Notes: generated from the sequence alone by a model not told the origin. DNA of 6,692 nucleotides from Phascolarctobacterium sp. (GCA_016302525.1 JAEDNJ010000085.1:1-6692); one strand, 5' to 3'; counted from the first letter of the stretch, positions 1-5,382 are shown. A program made the numbers and translations.

Positions 1-2
1 AA

Positions 3-62
3 GAGCGTCGTAAATACGGCTTAAAGAAAGCTCGTAAAGCAAGCCAATTCTCCAAGCGTTAA
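3..62 (+). CDS. rpsI: 30S ribosomal protein S9, C-terminal end (5' truncated)
   Basis: The window opens inside this gene. The visible 19 residues read ERRKYGLKKARKASQFSKR and end in TAA. This matches the highly conserved basic tail of bacterial S9, which typically ends in KKARRAPQFSKR. In that family the tail reaches into the 30S P site, and the final SKR contacts the anticodon stem of P-site tRNA. The first two bases belong to an incomplete codon. The gene is followed after about 40 bases by a strong intrinsic terminator, so it is the last gene of its operon. In Bacillota that operon is normally rplM-rpsI, but rplM is not in the window. Identification rests on the tail alone, which is distinctive. 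Confidence 0.95.
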   Translation, partial: ERRKYGLKKARKASQFSKR

Positions 63-103
63 TTTTTGGAGAGCTTCCAAGGTTATCACAAATCGACAAA
101 AAT

Positions 104-144
104 CCCCAGAAACTGCGTATTTATGCGGTTTCTGGGTTTTTTTT
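104..144 (+). terminator. Intrinsic terminator after rpsI
   Basis: A 12-bp stem (105-116 with 125-136, one G-U pair) has an 8-base loop and is followed by eight T residues (137-144). This is a classic Rho-independent terminator, placed 42 bases after the rpsI stop codon. It isolates the ribosomal operon from what follows. Confidence 0.95.
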
Positions 145-324
145 ATTGCGAAAAATAGCGGGCTAATTATATGTATTTCTGTTTGTTTTAGGTTCTATTT
201 GTAGCATGTTTGCAATTTATTTACAACGAATCATGGGGTATATTATTACAACCAGAACAGCGAAGAATGGGAAGAGGATGAAGAAAAGTCGTGAGCATTA
301 AGTTCATACAGTGAGATGTTAATG
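145..324. other. Intergenic stretch with no supported gene
   Basis: I find no credible gene between the rpsI terminator and the small locus that starts near 397. Two short open frames overlap here on the plus strand. One runs 206-301 (31 codons from ATG, no Shine-Dalgarno sequence). The other is open from the stop at 202-204 to the stop at 292-294, has no start codon, and ends in a very acidic stretch with several Glu-Glu pairs. The second could be the decayed 3' end of an older gene, but nothing identifies it. Confidence 0.5.
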
Positions 325-352
325 AAAAAAGAGCAGCCCAAATCAGCCGCTC
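325..352 (-). terminator. Minus-strand intrinsic terminator-like hairpin
   Basis: Read on the minus strand, a 7-bp stem (352-346 with 337-331, one G-U pair) with an 8-base loop is followed directly by six T residues (330-325). The plus strand has an A-C mismatch in the stem and no T-tract, so it works only for leftward transcripts. No gene ends here on the minus strand. It may stop leftward read-through from the small RNA locus or a very short transcript from the promoter-like sequence at 357-386. Confidence 0.55.
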
Positions 353-356
353 ATTC

Positions 357-386
357 CTTATAATAAAAATATATTTTCTTTTTCAA
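357..386 (-). promoter_or_regulatory. Possible minus-strand promoter next to a terminator
   Basis: On the minus strand TTGAAA (386-381) lies 18 bases from TATAAG (362-357), or 17 from TTATAA. Transcription would start near 350, inside the terminator hairpin at 325-352, so any product would be about 25-30 nt. The region is very AT-rich, so this may be a chance match. Confidence 0.25.
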
Positions 387-402
387 AAAAAAGTGCTATA
401 AT
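374..402 (+). promoter_or_regulatory. Extended -10 promoter of the small hydrophobic peptide RNA
   Basis: TGCTATAAT (394-402) is a perfect extended -10 element. The -35 region 17 bases upstream (TTTTCT, 374-379) is weak, as is common when the extended TG is present. Predicted start of transcription is about 409, just before the conserved-looking motif at 412 that is shared with the opposing RNA. Confidence 0.7.
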
Positions 403-408
403 AAAGTC

Positions 409-516
409 GATGCTACCATAACGGTAGGCGGTTGGCCCTCTACGGAGGGACTGTGACCCTCCGATAATATAGAAATCTGGCATAGCCGGAAATCTTGCAC
501 GTGAGGGGTGATTCCC
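409..516 (+). promoter_or_regulatory. Structured 5' leader with competing hairpins and SD masking
   Basis: The leader is dense with short perfect helices. They are 412-416/422-426 region (CTACC with GGTAG), 436-440 with 445-449 closing a C(UACG)G tetraloop, 444-449 with 457-462, and 476-481 with 485-490. The second and third are mutually exclusive because both use 445-449. The segment CCCTC at 457-461 is also complementary to GAGGG at 503-507, the ribosome-binding site of the 35-codon ORF. The leader can therefore switch between a form that hides the Shine-Dalgarno site and one that frees it. I do not recognise it as a known riboswitch class. Translational self-restraint of a small toxin mRNA is the simplest reading. 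Confidence 0.55.
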
Positions 517-624
517 ATGCTAACAACAGATACCATGCTTGGTATGTTGGGCTATGGCATAGGCTGTATAGCTTTAGGCTTTGGCCTAGGTTTAGCATTA
601 GGTTCTTTACATAGTAAAAAATAG
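517..624 (+). CDS. Small hydrophobic peptide, candidate type I toxin
   Basis: A 35-codon frame starts at ATG 517 behind GAGGGGTG (503-510, spacing about 6-8). The peptide starts MLTTDTMLGMLGYG. Residues 8-32 are a single glycine-rich hydrophobic segment long enough to cross a membrane, and the tail is short and basic (HSKK). Length, one membrane span and charged C-terminus match the general form of type I toxin peptides (Fst/Ldr, TxpA/BsrG, holin-like toxin families), although I cannot place it in one of them by residues. The stop codon is built into the stem of the shared terminator. The locus has its own promoter, a structured leader that can hide the ribosome-binding site, and a convergent small RNA. 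Together these make a self-contained toxin-antitoxin unit the best model. It could also be a small regulatory membrane peptide. Confidence 0.65.
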   Translation: MLTTDTMLGMLGYGIGCIALGFGLGLALGSLHSKK

Positions 625-654
625 CCGCCCTCGCCAAAGTTGCGGCTATTTTCT
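616..654. terminator. Bidirectional terminator shared by peptide mRNA and antisense RNA
   Basis: An 11-bp stem (618-628 with 642-652, loop 629-641) has an A-run on its left and a T-run on its right. The minus strand therefore ends in six T residues, a strong terminator, and the plus strand in a shorter TTTTCT. The stop codon TAG (622-624) of the peptide lies inside the stem. The two convergent RNAs are fully complementary over this hairpin, the usual site of first contact between toxin mRNA and antitoxin RNA in such loci. Confidence 0.8.
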
Positions 655-702
655 ATAACTAGCTAACACTGAGGCCAACCGTCTATCGGTAGCACTCTTT
701 CT
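616..702 (-). ncRNA. Candidate antisense antitoxin RNA
   Basis: From the promoter at 737-709 a leftward transcript would start near 702 and stop at the terminator ending near 616, giving about 87 nt with no coding capacity of note. Its 3' part is the exact complement of the 3' end of the peptide mRNA, including the last codons and the terminator hairpin. Its 5' part (692-672) repeats the motif found at the 5' end of the peptide mRNA (GCTACC, then CGGTTGGCC). The two 5' ends are therefore alike rather than complementary. The CTACCG of this RNA can still pair with CGGTAG (422-427) of the mRNA. Existence of the RNA is inferred from promoter, terminator and placement. Confidence 0.6.
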
Positions 703-708
703 ATGCTT

Positions 709-737
709 ATTCTACCACTTTATTGGAAATAGTGCAA
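709..737 (-). promoter_or_regulatory. Near-consensus promoter of the antisense RNA
   Basis: On the minus strand TTGCAC (737-732) is separated by exactly 17 bases from TAGAAT (714-709). It looks stronger than the peptide promoter at its -35, fitting an antitoxin RNA made in excess. The sequence from -35 to just past -10 also resembles the two repeats at 757-839 (19 of 29 positions match the outer one, followed by AAGCAT in both), so it may be a diverged third copy. Confidence 0.7.
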
Positions 738-756
738 GAAAAAATCATTTTTAGCG

Positions 757-839
757 GTGCTTCGTTGTAAAATGAAGTTGCACAAAGTGCAAAACTAAAT
801 ATAATGCTTCATTGTAAAACGAAATTGCATAAAGTGCTA
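757..839 (-). repeat. Two tandem 34-bp repeats with promoter-like content
   Basis: Copies lie at 757-790 and 804-837, 47 bases apart, 29 of 34 positions identical, all five differences being transitions. On the minus strand each copy with its flank contains a -35/-10-like pair at exactly 17-base spacing: TTGCAC...TACAAC (792-764) and TAGCAC...TACAAT (839-811). Each also folds. GTGC/GCAC ends in the first copy become ATGC/GCAT in the second, so the outer pair changes on both sides. In the first copy TTGCAC-AAA-GTGCAA (778-792) is a perfect palindrome over the -35 element. They could be extra upstream promoters for the antisense RNA, or operator sites, or simply a small duplicated hairpin. Confidence 0.6.
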
Positions 840-862
840 CTTCTTATTGCAAATAGGGAAAT

Positions 863-896
863 AAAAAATCACCTGTGCTTTGGGTACAGGTGATTT
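863..896 (-). terminator. Terminator of the 71-residue protein gene
   Basis: A perfect 11-bp stem (866-876 with 886-896), 9-base loop, is followed on the minus strand by a run of T (868-863, continuing AT-rich). It lies 16 bases beyond the stop codon of the minus-strand gene at 912-1127. The plus strand has only a weak T-run. Confidence 0.85.
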
Positions 897-911
897 CTAT
901 GTCTAGGCAAA

Positions 912-1127
912 TTATTTTACCCACATACCTTTTTCGTCTTTTTTATAGCCTACAGCTTCGATTGCTAAAGCAGCCATAACCTTGGTTTCATCTTTAATTT
1001 GCACATTCAGCTCTTCTGCTCTGATGAAGTCATCATGGCACATTTCGCTGGGTGCTTTTTTGGTAATAGCGGTATATTCGTTTTGCATTTCTACTAATTT
1101 TTGAGCTTGTGCTGCTAATTTTTCCAT
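912..1127 (-). CDS. Conserved-looking 71-residue protein of unknown function
   Basis: I do not recognise this protein. It is 71 residues, rich in Lys, Glu, Ala and Met, with no signal peptide or membrane segment. Residues 1-19 and 32-57 look helical and amphipathic, with a single Cys-His pair at 30-31 between them, and the end is KGMWVK. A small cytoplasmic helical protein is likely. It is a real gene by context. A good Shine-Dalgarno sequence (AAGGAG) lies 9 bases before the ATG, a consensus promoter lies at 1237-1209 on the same strand, and a perfect terminator follows the stop codon. It is a single-gene unit transcribed away from the rapZ operon, sharing an AT-rich divergent promoter region of about 200 bases. 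No function can be drawn from this. Confidence 0.8.
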   Translation of the reverse strand: MEKLAAQAQKLVEMQNEYTAITKKAPSEMCHDDFIRAEELNVQIKDETKVMAALAIEAVGYKKDEKGMWVK

Positions 1128-1208
1128 TGATAATTACTCCTTAATCTTGCTTATATTTTATGCACTGTAAGCTTTAACATAAGTCTACTGTGCAAATGTA
1201 TCCTCTTT

Positions 1209-1237
1209 ATTATAGTATATTATCCTTCTTTAGACAA
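1209..1237 (-). promoter_or_regulatory. Promoter of the 71-residue protein gene
   Basis: On the minus strand TTGTCT (1237-1232) lies 17 bases from a perfect TATAAT (1214-1209). Predicted start is about 1202, giving a leader of roughly 75 nt before the ATG at 1127. Confidence 0.7.
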
Positions 1238-1271
1238 GGGAAAACTTCGTTCTACGGGCAAGAAATAACCT

Positions 1272-1299
1272 TTGTTTTCCCTTGAGAATATGTTATAAT
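1272..1299 (+). promoter_or_regulatory. Promoter of the rapZ-yvcK-whiA operon
   Basis: A perfect TATAAT (1294-1299) has an upstream TG one base off the ideal extended position (TGT, 1291-1293) and TTGTTT (1272-1277) 16 bases before it. Transcription would begin near 1306 and leave a leader of only about 30 nt, enough for the ribosome-binding site. It is divergent from the promoter at 1209-1237. Confidence 0.65.
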
Positions 1300-1334
1300 A
1301 AACTGTAATATTATTTCCAAGCGAGGTGGGGCGT

Positions 1335-2195
1335 ATGCAAGCACACTTTCTGATTATTACAGGTATGTCTGGTGCTGGCAAGAGCCAGGTTGTGCGTACA
1401 CTGGAGGACTTAAATTTTTTCTGTATAGATAATTTACCTGCTACCCTTATTCCTAAGTTTGCAGAGCTTTGTCGGCAAACGGAGGAAAAGAATGTAGCCT
1501 TGGTAGTAGACATTCGCGGTGGTCGCTTCTTTGACCAGCTCTTAGGTGTTCTCAATGAGATGGAAGCCTCTGGCCAAAAATTTGAGCTGCTCTTTTTAGA
1601 TGCTTCTGACGAAACCTTGGTGCGCCGTTTTAAGGAAACGCGCCGTCGTCATCCTTTGGGAAGAACCAACAGTCTGCTGGAAAACCTGCAAACAGAGCGC
1701 AATCTCTTAGAGCCGCTGCGTAAACGTGCTACCCATATCTTTGATACCACCACCCTCAAGGCGGCAGAGCTCAAGGAGCGTGTTATCGAGCTTTTCTGCG
1801 AGGATAAGCAAAATAATATGGGGATTGTAGTGCGCTCCTTTGGCTTTAAGCATGGTCTGCCCTTAGACAGTGATTTAGTGCTGGATGTACGTTTTTTACC
1901 TAATCCCTTCTATGTTAAGGAGCTGCGTAATCAGACCGGCAACGATTTGGGCGTAGTGGAATACCTCTGTCGCTATCCGCAAACTATGGAGTATCTGCGC
2001 CTTGAACAAAATCTGCTTGATTTTCTTATTCCTCAATATATAAATGAAGGCAAGAGCCAGCTTGTGATTAGTGTTGGTTGCACTGGCGGCCAGCATCGCA
2101 GTGTTTATGTAGCCAATAAGCTCTACGAGCATTTGCGTAGCCGTGGCTATGATGTTGAGGTGTCTCATCGTGATTCGCAATTCTGGAGGAAGTAA
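1335..2195 (+). CDS. rapZ: RapZ/YvcJ family nucleotide-binding protein
   Basis: The 286-residue product has the length and signatures of the RapZ (YvcJ) family. Walker A is GMSGAGKS at residues 10-17, a Walker B-like VVDIRGG is at 57-63, and the family signature LFLDASDETLVRRFKETRR is at 86-104. In the C-terminal domain GFKHGLPLDSD is at 170-180 and GCTGGQHRSV at 248-257. Family members bind and hydrolyse nucleotides. In E. coli RapZ senses glucosamine-6-phosphate and directs RNase E to the GlmZ RNA, and in B. subtilis YvcJ affects competence. The GlmZ role should not be assumed here. The frame is open from a GTG at 1326, but GAGGTG (1323-1328) is a ribosome-binding site well placed for the ATG at 1335, so I chose that start. 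It is the first gene of the operon, and its TAA overlaps the ATG of yvcK by one base. Confidence 0.95.
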   Translation: MQAHFLIITGMSGAGKSQVVRTLEDLNFFCIDNLPATLIPKFAELCRQTEEKNVALVVDIRGGRFFDQLLGVLNEMEASGQKFELLFLDASDETLVRRFKETRRRHPLGRTNSLLENLQTERNLLEPLRKRATHIFDTTTLKAAELKERVIELFCEDKQNNMGIVVRSFGFKHGLPLDSDLVLDVRFLPNPFYVKELRNQTGNDLGVVEYLCRYPQTMEYLRLEQNLLDFLIPQYINEGKSQLVISVGCTGGQHRSVYVANKLYEHLRSRGYDVEVSHRDSQFWRK

Positions 2196-3553
2196 TGGGC
2201 TGGATAGGTTGGCTTTGTCCTGGCGTAAATATTAAGCGTTGGCTGCTCTTAGCTACCGTTGGTATTTTACTTTGTGTCGCGGGCTTAGTTATGTTCTTTA
2301 ATTTTCAGGTTATGGGAAGGCTAGAGGAGCTTCTTTTCAAGTTAACCTATCTTACCACTGGCCGCTATTCTAATGGTGTAATAAAGGCTGCCGGTGCCTT
2401 GATGATTATTCTGGGCATATTCTGTCTGGTTTATGGCACGCGTAAGGTAGTGCGCTCTGTTGTTTCCTCTCTGCTTCCAGATAGCTCTGGCTCCTTGATG
2501 GAGAAGATTTTTGTGCAGCGTAAGCTTACTCATGGTCCCTCTATTACCGTTGTTGGTGGTGGCACGGGTCTGTCTACTATGCTGCGTGGCATGAAGTATA
2601 TTACCAATAACTGTACTGCCGTCGTAACCTCTGGTGATGATGGCGGTTCCTCTGGTCGTCTGCGCAAGGAGCTGGGCATTATTCCTCCTGGCGATTTGCG
2701 TAACTGCATGATTGCTCTTGCGGACCAGGAGCCCTTAATGGAGCGCTTAATGCAATATCGCTTTCAGGGGGATACTCCCTTAGCAGGACATTGCTTTGGT
2801 AATCTTTTCATTGCTGCTATGGCCGAGGCTGAGGGCGGCATGGAGGCTGGTCTACAGGCAACCAGCCAAATTCTTAAGGTGCGTGGCAGGGTAGTGCCCT
2901 CTACGCTGGCAGATATTCAGCTGCAGGCAGAGATGACAGACGGCACTATTGTTACAGGTGAGTCGAAGATTCCTGAGGTGCGTAAGCATATTTATCGCCT
3001 CAAAATGCTGCCTGAGGATGCTCCTGCTGCCAATGATGCTGTGGAAGCTATCTTGGAGTCGGATGTGTTGATTTTTGGACCTGGCAGTCTTTATACCAGT
3101 GTCATTCCTAATCTGGTGGTGCCTGGTATTCGCAAGGCTGTTTTAGAGTCTAAAGCTATCAAGATTTATATTTGCAATGTTATGACCCAGCCTGGCGAAA
3201 CAGATGGCTATGGAGCCTACGAGCACGTAAGAGCGCTGATCGACCATGTGGGGGCACAGTTCCTGGACTATGTAATCGTCAATGATGAAAAGATTAGCTC
3301 GGCGCAGCTGCTTCCCTATAAGGAGAAGGGTGCTAAGCCCGTTAGTGCTGATGTGCGTAAGCTGGGCAATTTGGGGATTAATGTCGTGCCTGCTCATCTA
3401 ATTAGTAAAAAGGATTTGGTGCGCCATGATCCTGTCAAGCTGTCGCGTGTTTTAATAAGCTTAATATATCGTTTGCGTCTCTTTGGCAAGGGTGTGCAGT
3501 TCTTTGACTACTTCTTTGTGCGCTTGGGACTAAAGCAAATGAATGGTAAATAA
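2195..3553 (+). CDS. yvcK: YvcK family (CofD-like) protein with N-terminal membrane anchor
   Basis: The product is 452 residues. Residues 115-440 are the YvcK/CofD-like fold, with the Rossmann loop VVGGGTGLS (119-127), GDDGGSSGRLR (147-157), PPGDLRN (164-170), GPGSLYTS (295-302) and NVMTQPGET (328-336). In B. subtilis, Listeria and mycobacteria YvcK (CuvA) is needed for growth on gluconeogenic carbon and for normal cell-wall synthesis, and it binds UDP-sugars. The soluble B. subtilis protein is about 317 residues. This one carries about 110 extra N-terminal residues with two membrane spans (about 15-37 and 61-81), so it is probably tethered to the inner face of the membrane. Start ATG 2195 has GGAGGA just upstream and overlaps the rapZ stop. 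whiA follows after 12 bases. Calling it a transferase would be unjustified, because CofD activity is not established for this branch. Confidence 0.95.
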   Translation: MGWIGWLCPGVNIKRWLLLATVGILLCVAGLVMFFNFQVMGRLEELLFKLTYLTTGRYSNGVIKAAGALMIILGIFCLVYGTRKVVRSVVSSLLPDSSGSLMEKIFVQRKLTHGPSITVVGGGTGLSTMLRGMKYITNNCTAVVTSGDDGGSSGRLRKELGIIPPGDLRNCMIALADQEPLMERLMQYRFQGDTPLAGHCFGNLFIAAMAEAEGGMEAGLQATSQILKVRGRVVPSTLADIQLQAEMTDGTIVTGESKIPEVRKHIYRLKMLPEDAPAANDAVEAILESDVLIFGPGSLYTSVIPNLVVPGIRKAVLESKAIKIYICNVMTQPGETDGYGAYEHVRALIDHVGAQFLDYVIVNDEKISSAQLLPYKEKGAKPVSADVRKLGNLGINVVPAHLISKKDLVRHDPVKLSRVLISLIYRLRLFGKGVQFFDYFFVRLGLKQMNGK

Positions 3554-3565
3554 TAAGGAGACAAA

Positions 3566-4498
3566 ATGTCTTTCTCTGCTGAGGTAAAAAATGAATTAGC
3601 CCGTTTAGAAACTAGGGATGCTAATAGTGACAAGGCTGAGCTCTTAGCCCTGCTGCGCATGAGTGGCGCTATTGTCCTGCGTGGACTAAACATAGGTATT
3701 CATTTTTCCACCGAAAATGCTGCTCTGGCCCGTCGGGTGCTGCAGCTTTTGAAAAATAATTATCATGTGCAGACCGAGGTTGTTATTACCAGGTCACGCC
3801 GCTTAAAAAAGAATAACCGTTATCAGGTACAGGTTATTCCCTCGCCACAGGTGAGCACTGCGATGACAGAGCTGCAGCTCTTGAGCGTTGAGGGTGACTT
3901 GAATAATCCGCTCTTAAATAACCTGGCTACGAAAAAGACCTATCTGCGAGGTGCTTTTTTGGGTGGGGGAAGCGTAAGCCGTCCTAATAGTGACTATCAT
4001 CTGGAGCTGGTAACGGGCAATGAGGTCTTTGCCCAAACCATTATTAAGGTTATGCAGAGCTTTTCGCTAAGGGCTAAGATGACCGATAGAAAGAATGAGT
4101 ATATCGTTTATCTTAAGGATGGGGAAAGTATTGTCAAGTTTCTTAATGTCATTGGAGCGCACAATGCTATGATGGAGCTGGAGAATGCCCGTATTATTAA
4201 GGATATGCGCAATAATGTTAACAGGGTAGTAAACTGTGAGACCGCCAATTTAGGTAAGGTAGTGAAGGCTGCCCTGCGACAGGTGAACTGTATTAAATTT
4301 ATCGAAACGAAGATGAACCTTACAGAGCTGCCTGAGTCGCTCCTGTTCATTGCTAATTTACGGCTACAGTACCCTGAGGCTTCATTGAACGAGCTGGTGG
4401 ATCATGCTGAGGGCTTGGGTAAGTCTGGCATTAATCATCGCCTAAAGAAGCTGCAGGAGCTTGCTCTTAGCCTAGGTATGGAAGAAGAAAAGGATTAA
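3566..4498 (+). CDS. whiA: DNA-binding protein WhiA
   Basis: The 310-residue product has the usual WhiA layout. The N-terminal domain opens MSFSAEVKNELAR. A degenerate LAGLIDADG homing-endonuclease-like fold centres on YLRGAFLGGGSVS (126-138), where the acidic catalytic residue is replaced by Gly, as is normal in WhiA. The signature NRVVNCETANLGK is at 219-231, and a C-terminal helix-turn-helix spans about 262-302. In Streptomyces WhiA is a sporulation transcription factor. In B. subtilis (YvcL) it binds DNA and influences cell division and chromosome segregation. AAGGAG lies 7 bases before the ATG. Its place directly after yvcK is the conserved Gram-positive order. In B. subtilis crh comes next, but here a deacetylase takes that place. 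Confidence 0.96.
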   Translation: MSFSAEVKNELARLETRDANSDKAELLALLRMSGAIVLRGLNIGIHFSTENAALARRVLQLLKNNYHVQTEVVITRSRRLKKNNRYQVQVIPSPQVSTAMTELQLLSVEGDLNNPLLNNLATKKTYLRGAFLGGGSVSRPNSDYHLELVTGNEVFAQTIIKVMQSFSLRAKMTDRKNEYIVYLKDGESIVKFLNVIGAHNAMMELENARIIKDMRNNVNRVVNCETANLGKVVKAALRQVNCIKFIETKMNLTELPESLLFIANLRLQYPEASLNELVDHAEGLGKSGINHRLKKLQELALSLGMEEEKD

Positions 4499-4509
4499 GG
4501 TTGAATTCT

Positions 4510-5379
4510 ATGTGGAAAAAATTTCTCTTAGGCTGCAGTGGGCTGGTTGTAACTGCGCTGCTTGCTGGCGGCCTGTACTGGGTGATCAACAAGGAACAAC
4601 TGAAAACGGAATATGCTGCCTACAAGAGGATGGGTGCACCTGTTCTCATGTACCATGGTGTAGAGGAAGAGCTTCCAGAGGGCTGGCCAAGGAGCCTTGT
4701 TATGTTGGCAAAGGATTTTCGGGCTCAAATGCAATATCTTAAGGAAGAGGGCTATACCATAGTAACGGTTGCCGAGCTGGCACAGCGTTTAGAGCAGGGG
4801 CAGAGCGTAGATAAATATGTAGCCTTGAGCTTTGATGATGGCTATAAGAATAATCTTTTAGTTGCTCTGCCTATTTTGCAGCAATATGATGCCAAGGGTT
4901 CCTTCTTTGTTATTAACCGTATGATAGGCAAGCCCGACTACATGGACGACGATGATATAAAAAAGCTTTTAGCTGCTGGCATGGAGCTGGGTTCTCATTC
5001 TTATACACATAGCCTTTTAGCAGAGACTGCGGATAAATATTTAGTTTGGGAAATGGATACCTCGCGTTATTGGCTTAAGAAAAAATTCGATGGCTACATT
5101 GTGCGAACGCTAGCCTATCCTAACGGTAGCTATGATGAGCGTGTCATTGCTGCAGCTCATAAATATGGCTTTTACAGAGCTTTAACGGGGCATATTGGCC
5201 TTAATACGGCTGAGACCTATAAAAAGGCCCCTATGGAGATGTATAGAGTGAATGTTGCTGATGATGGCAGAGGACTAGAGGGCTTTAAGTCACGCCTTGA
5301 GCAGGCCTATTTCTTTGGCTTTTTGGCAACTAAGGGAATTAATATTAACCCTCTTCGAGATTTATTTGTAAAGGATTAA
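4510..5379 (+). CDS. Membrane-anchored polysaccharide deacetylase (CE4/NodB family)
   Basis: The 289-residue product starts with a basic stretch and one hydrophobic segment (about 5-26) with no clear cleavage site, a signal anchor placing the enzyme outside the membrane. LLGC at 6-9 resembles a lipobox but comes too early to be one. The NodB domain spans about 43-235: MYHGVE (48-53), motif 1 SFDDGY (107-112, catalytic and metal Asp), motif 2 SHSYTH (162-167, two metal His) and motif 3 AYPNGSYDE (202-210). The family removes N-acetyl groups from peptidoglycan or poly-N-acetylglucosamine at a divalent metal, and the substrate here is unknown. A TTG at 4501 is an alternative start (three more residues) with AGGA at suitable distance. 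I preferred ATG 4510, which has AAGG 9 bases upstream. It sits 2-11 bases behind whiA, so it is co-transcribed. Confidence 0.92.
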   Translation: MWKKFLLGCSGLVVTALLAGGLYWVINKEQLKTEYAAYKRMGAPVLMYHGVEEELPEGWPRSLVMLAKDFRAQMQYLKEEGYTIVTVAELAQRLEQGQSVDKYVALSFDDGYKNNLLVALPILQQYDAKGSFFVINRMIGKPDYMDDDDIKKLLAAGMELGSHSYTHSLLAETADKYLVWEMDTSRYWLKKKFDGYIVRTLAYPNGSYDERVIAAAHKYGFYRALTGHIGLNTAETYKKAPMEMYRVNVADDGRGLEGFKSRLEQAYFFGFLATKGININPLRDLFVKD

Positions 5380-5382
5380 GCT

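Noticed and set aside
206..301. 31-codon ATG frame after the rpsI terminator
   Set aside because: No Shine-Dalgarno site, no promoter at proper distance, and no recognisable features.
409..516. Known metabolite riboswitch
   Set aside because: The leader is richly structured, but I could not match the conserved core of any riboswitch class I know, and the downstream gene is not a metabolic gene.
440..637. 65-codon minus-strand frame across the small peptide locus
   Set aside because: It lacks a ribosome-binding site and runs opposite to the better-supported 35-codon peptide. The minus strand here is expected to carry a short non-coding RNA.
757..837. CRISPR array
   Set aside because: Only two repeat copies with a 13-base spacer and no cas genes. 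The size is wrong for CRISPR.
1220..1555. 111-codon minus-strand frame over the rapZ start
   Set aside because: It overlaps the conserved Walker A region of rapZ on the other strand and both promoters. No family features.
4515..4540. Lipoprotein signal (LLGC) in the deacetylase
   Set aside because: The Cys is at residue 9, before the hydrophobic segment rather than after it, so signal peptidase II processing is not expected.
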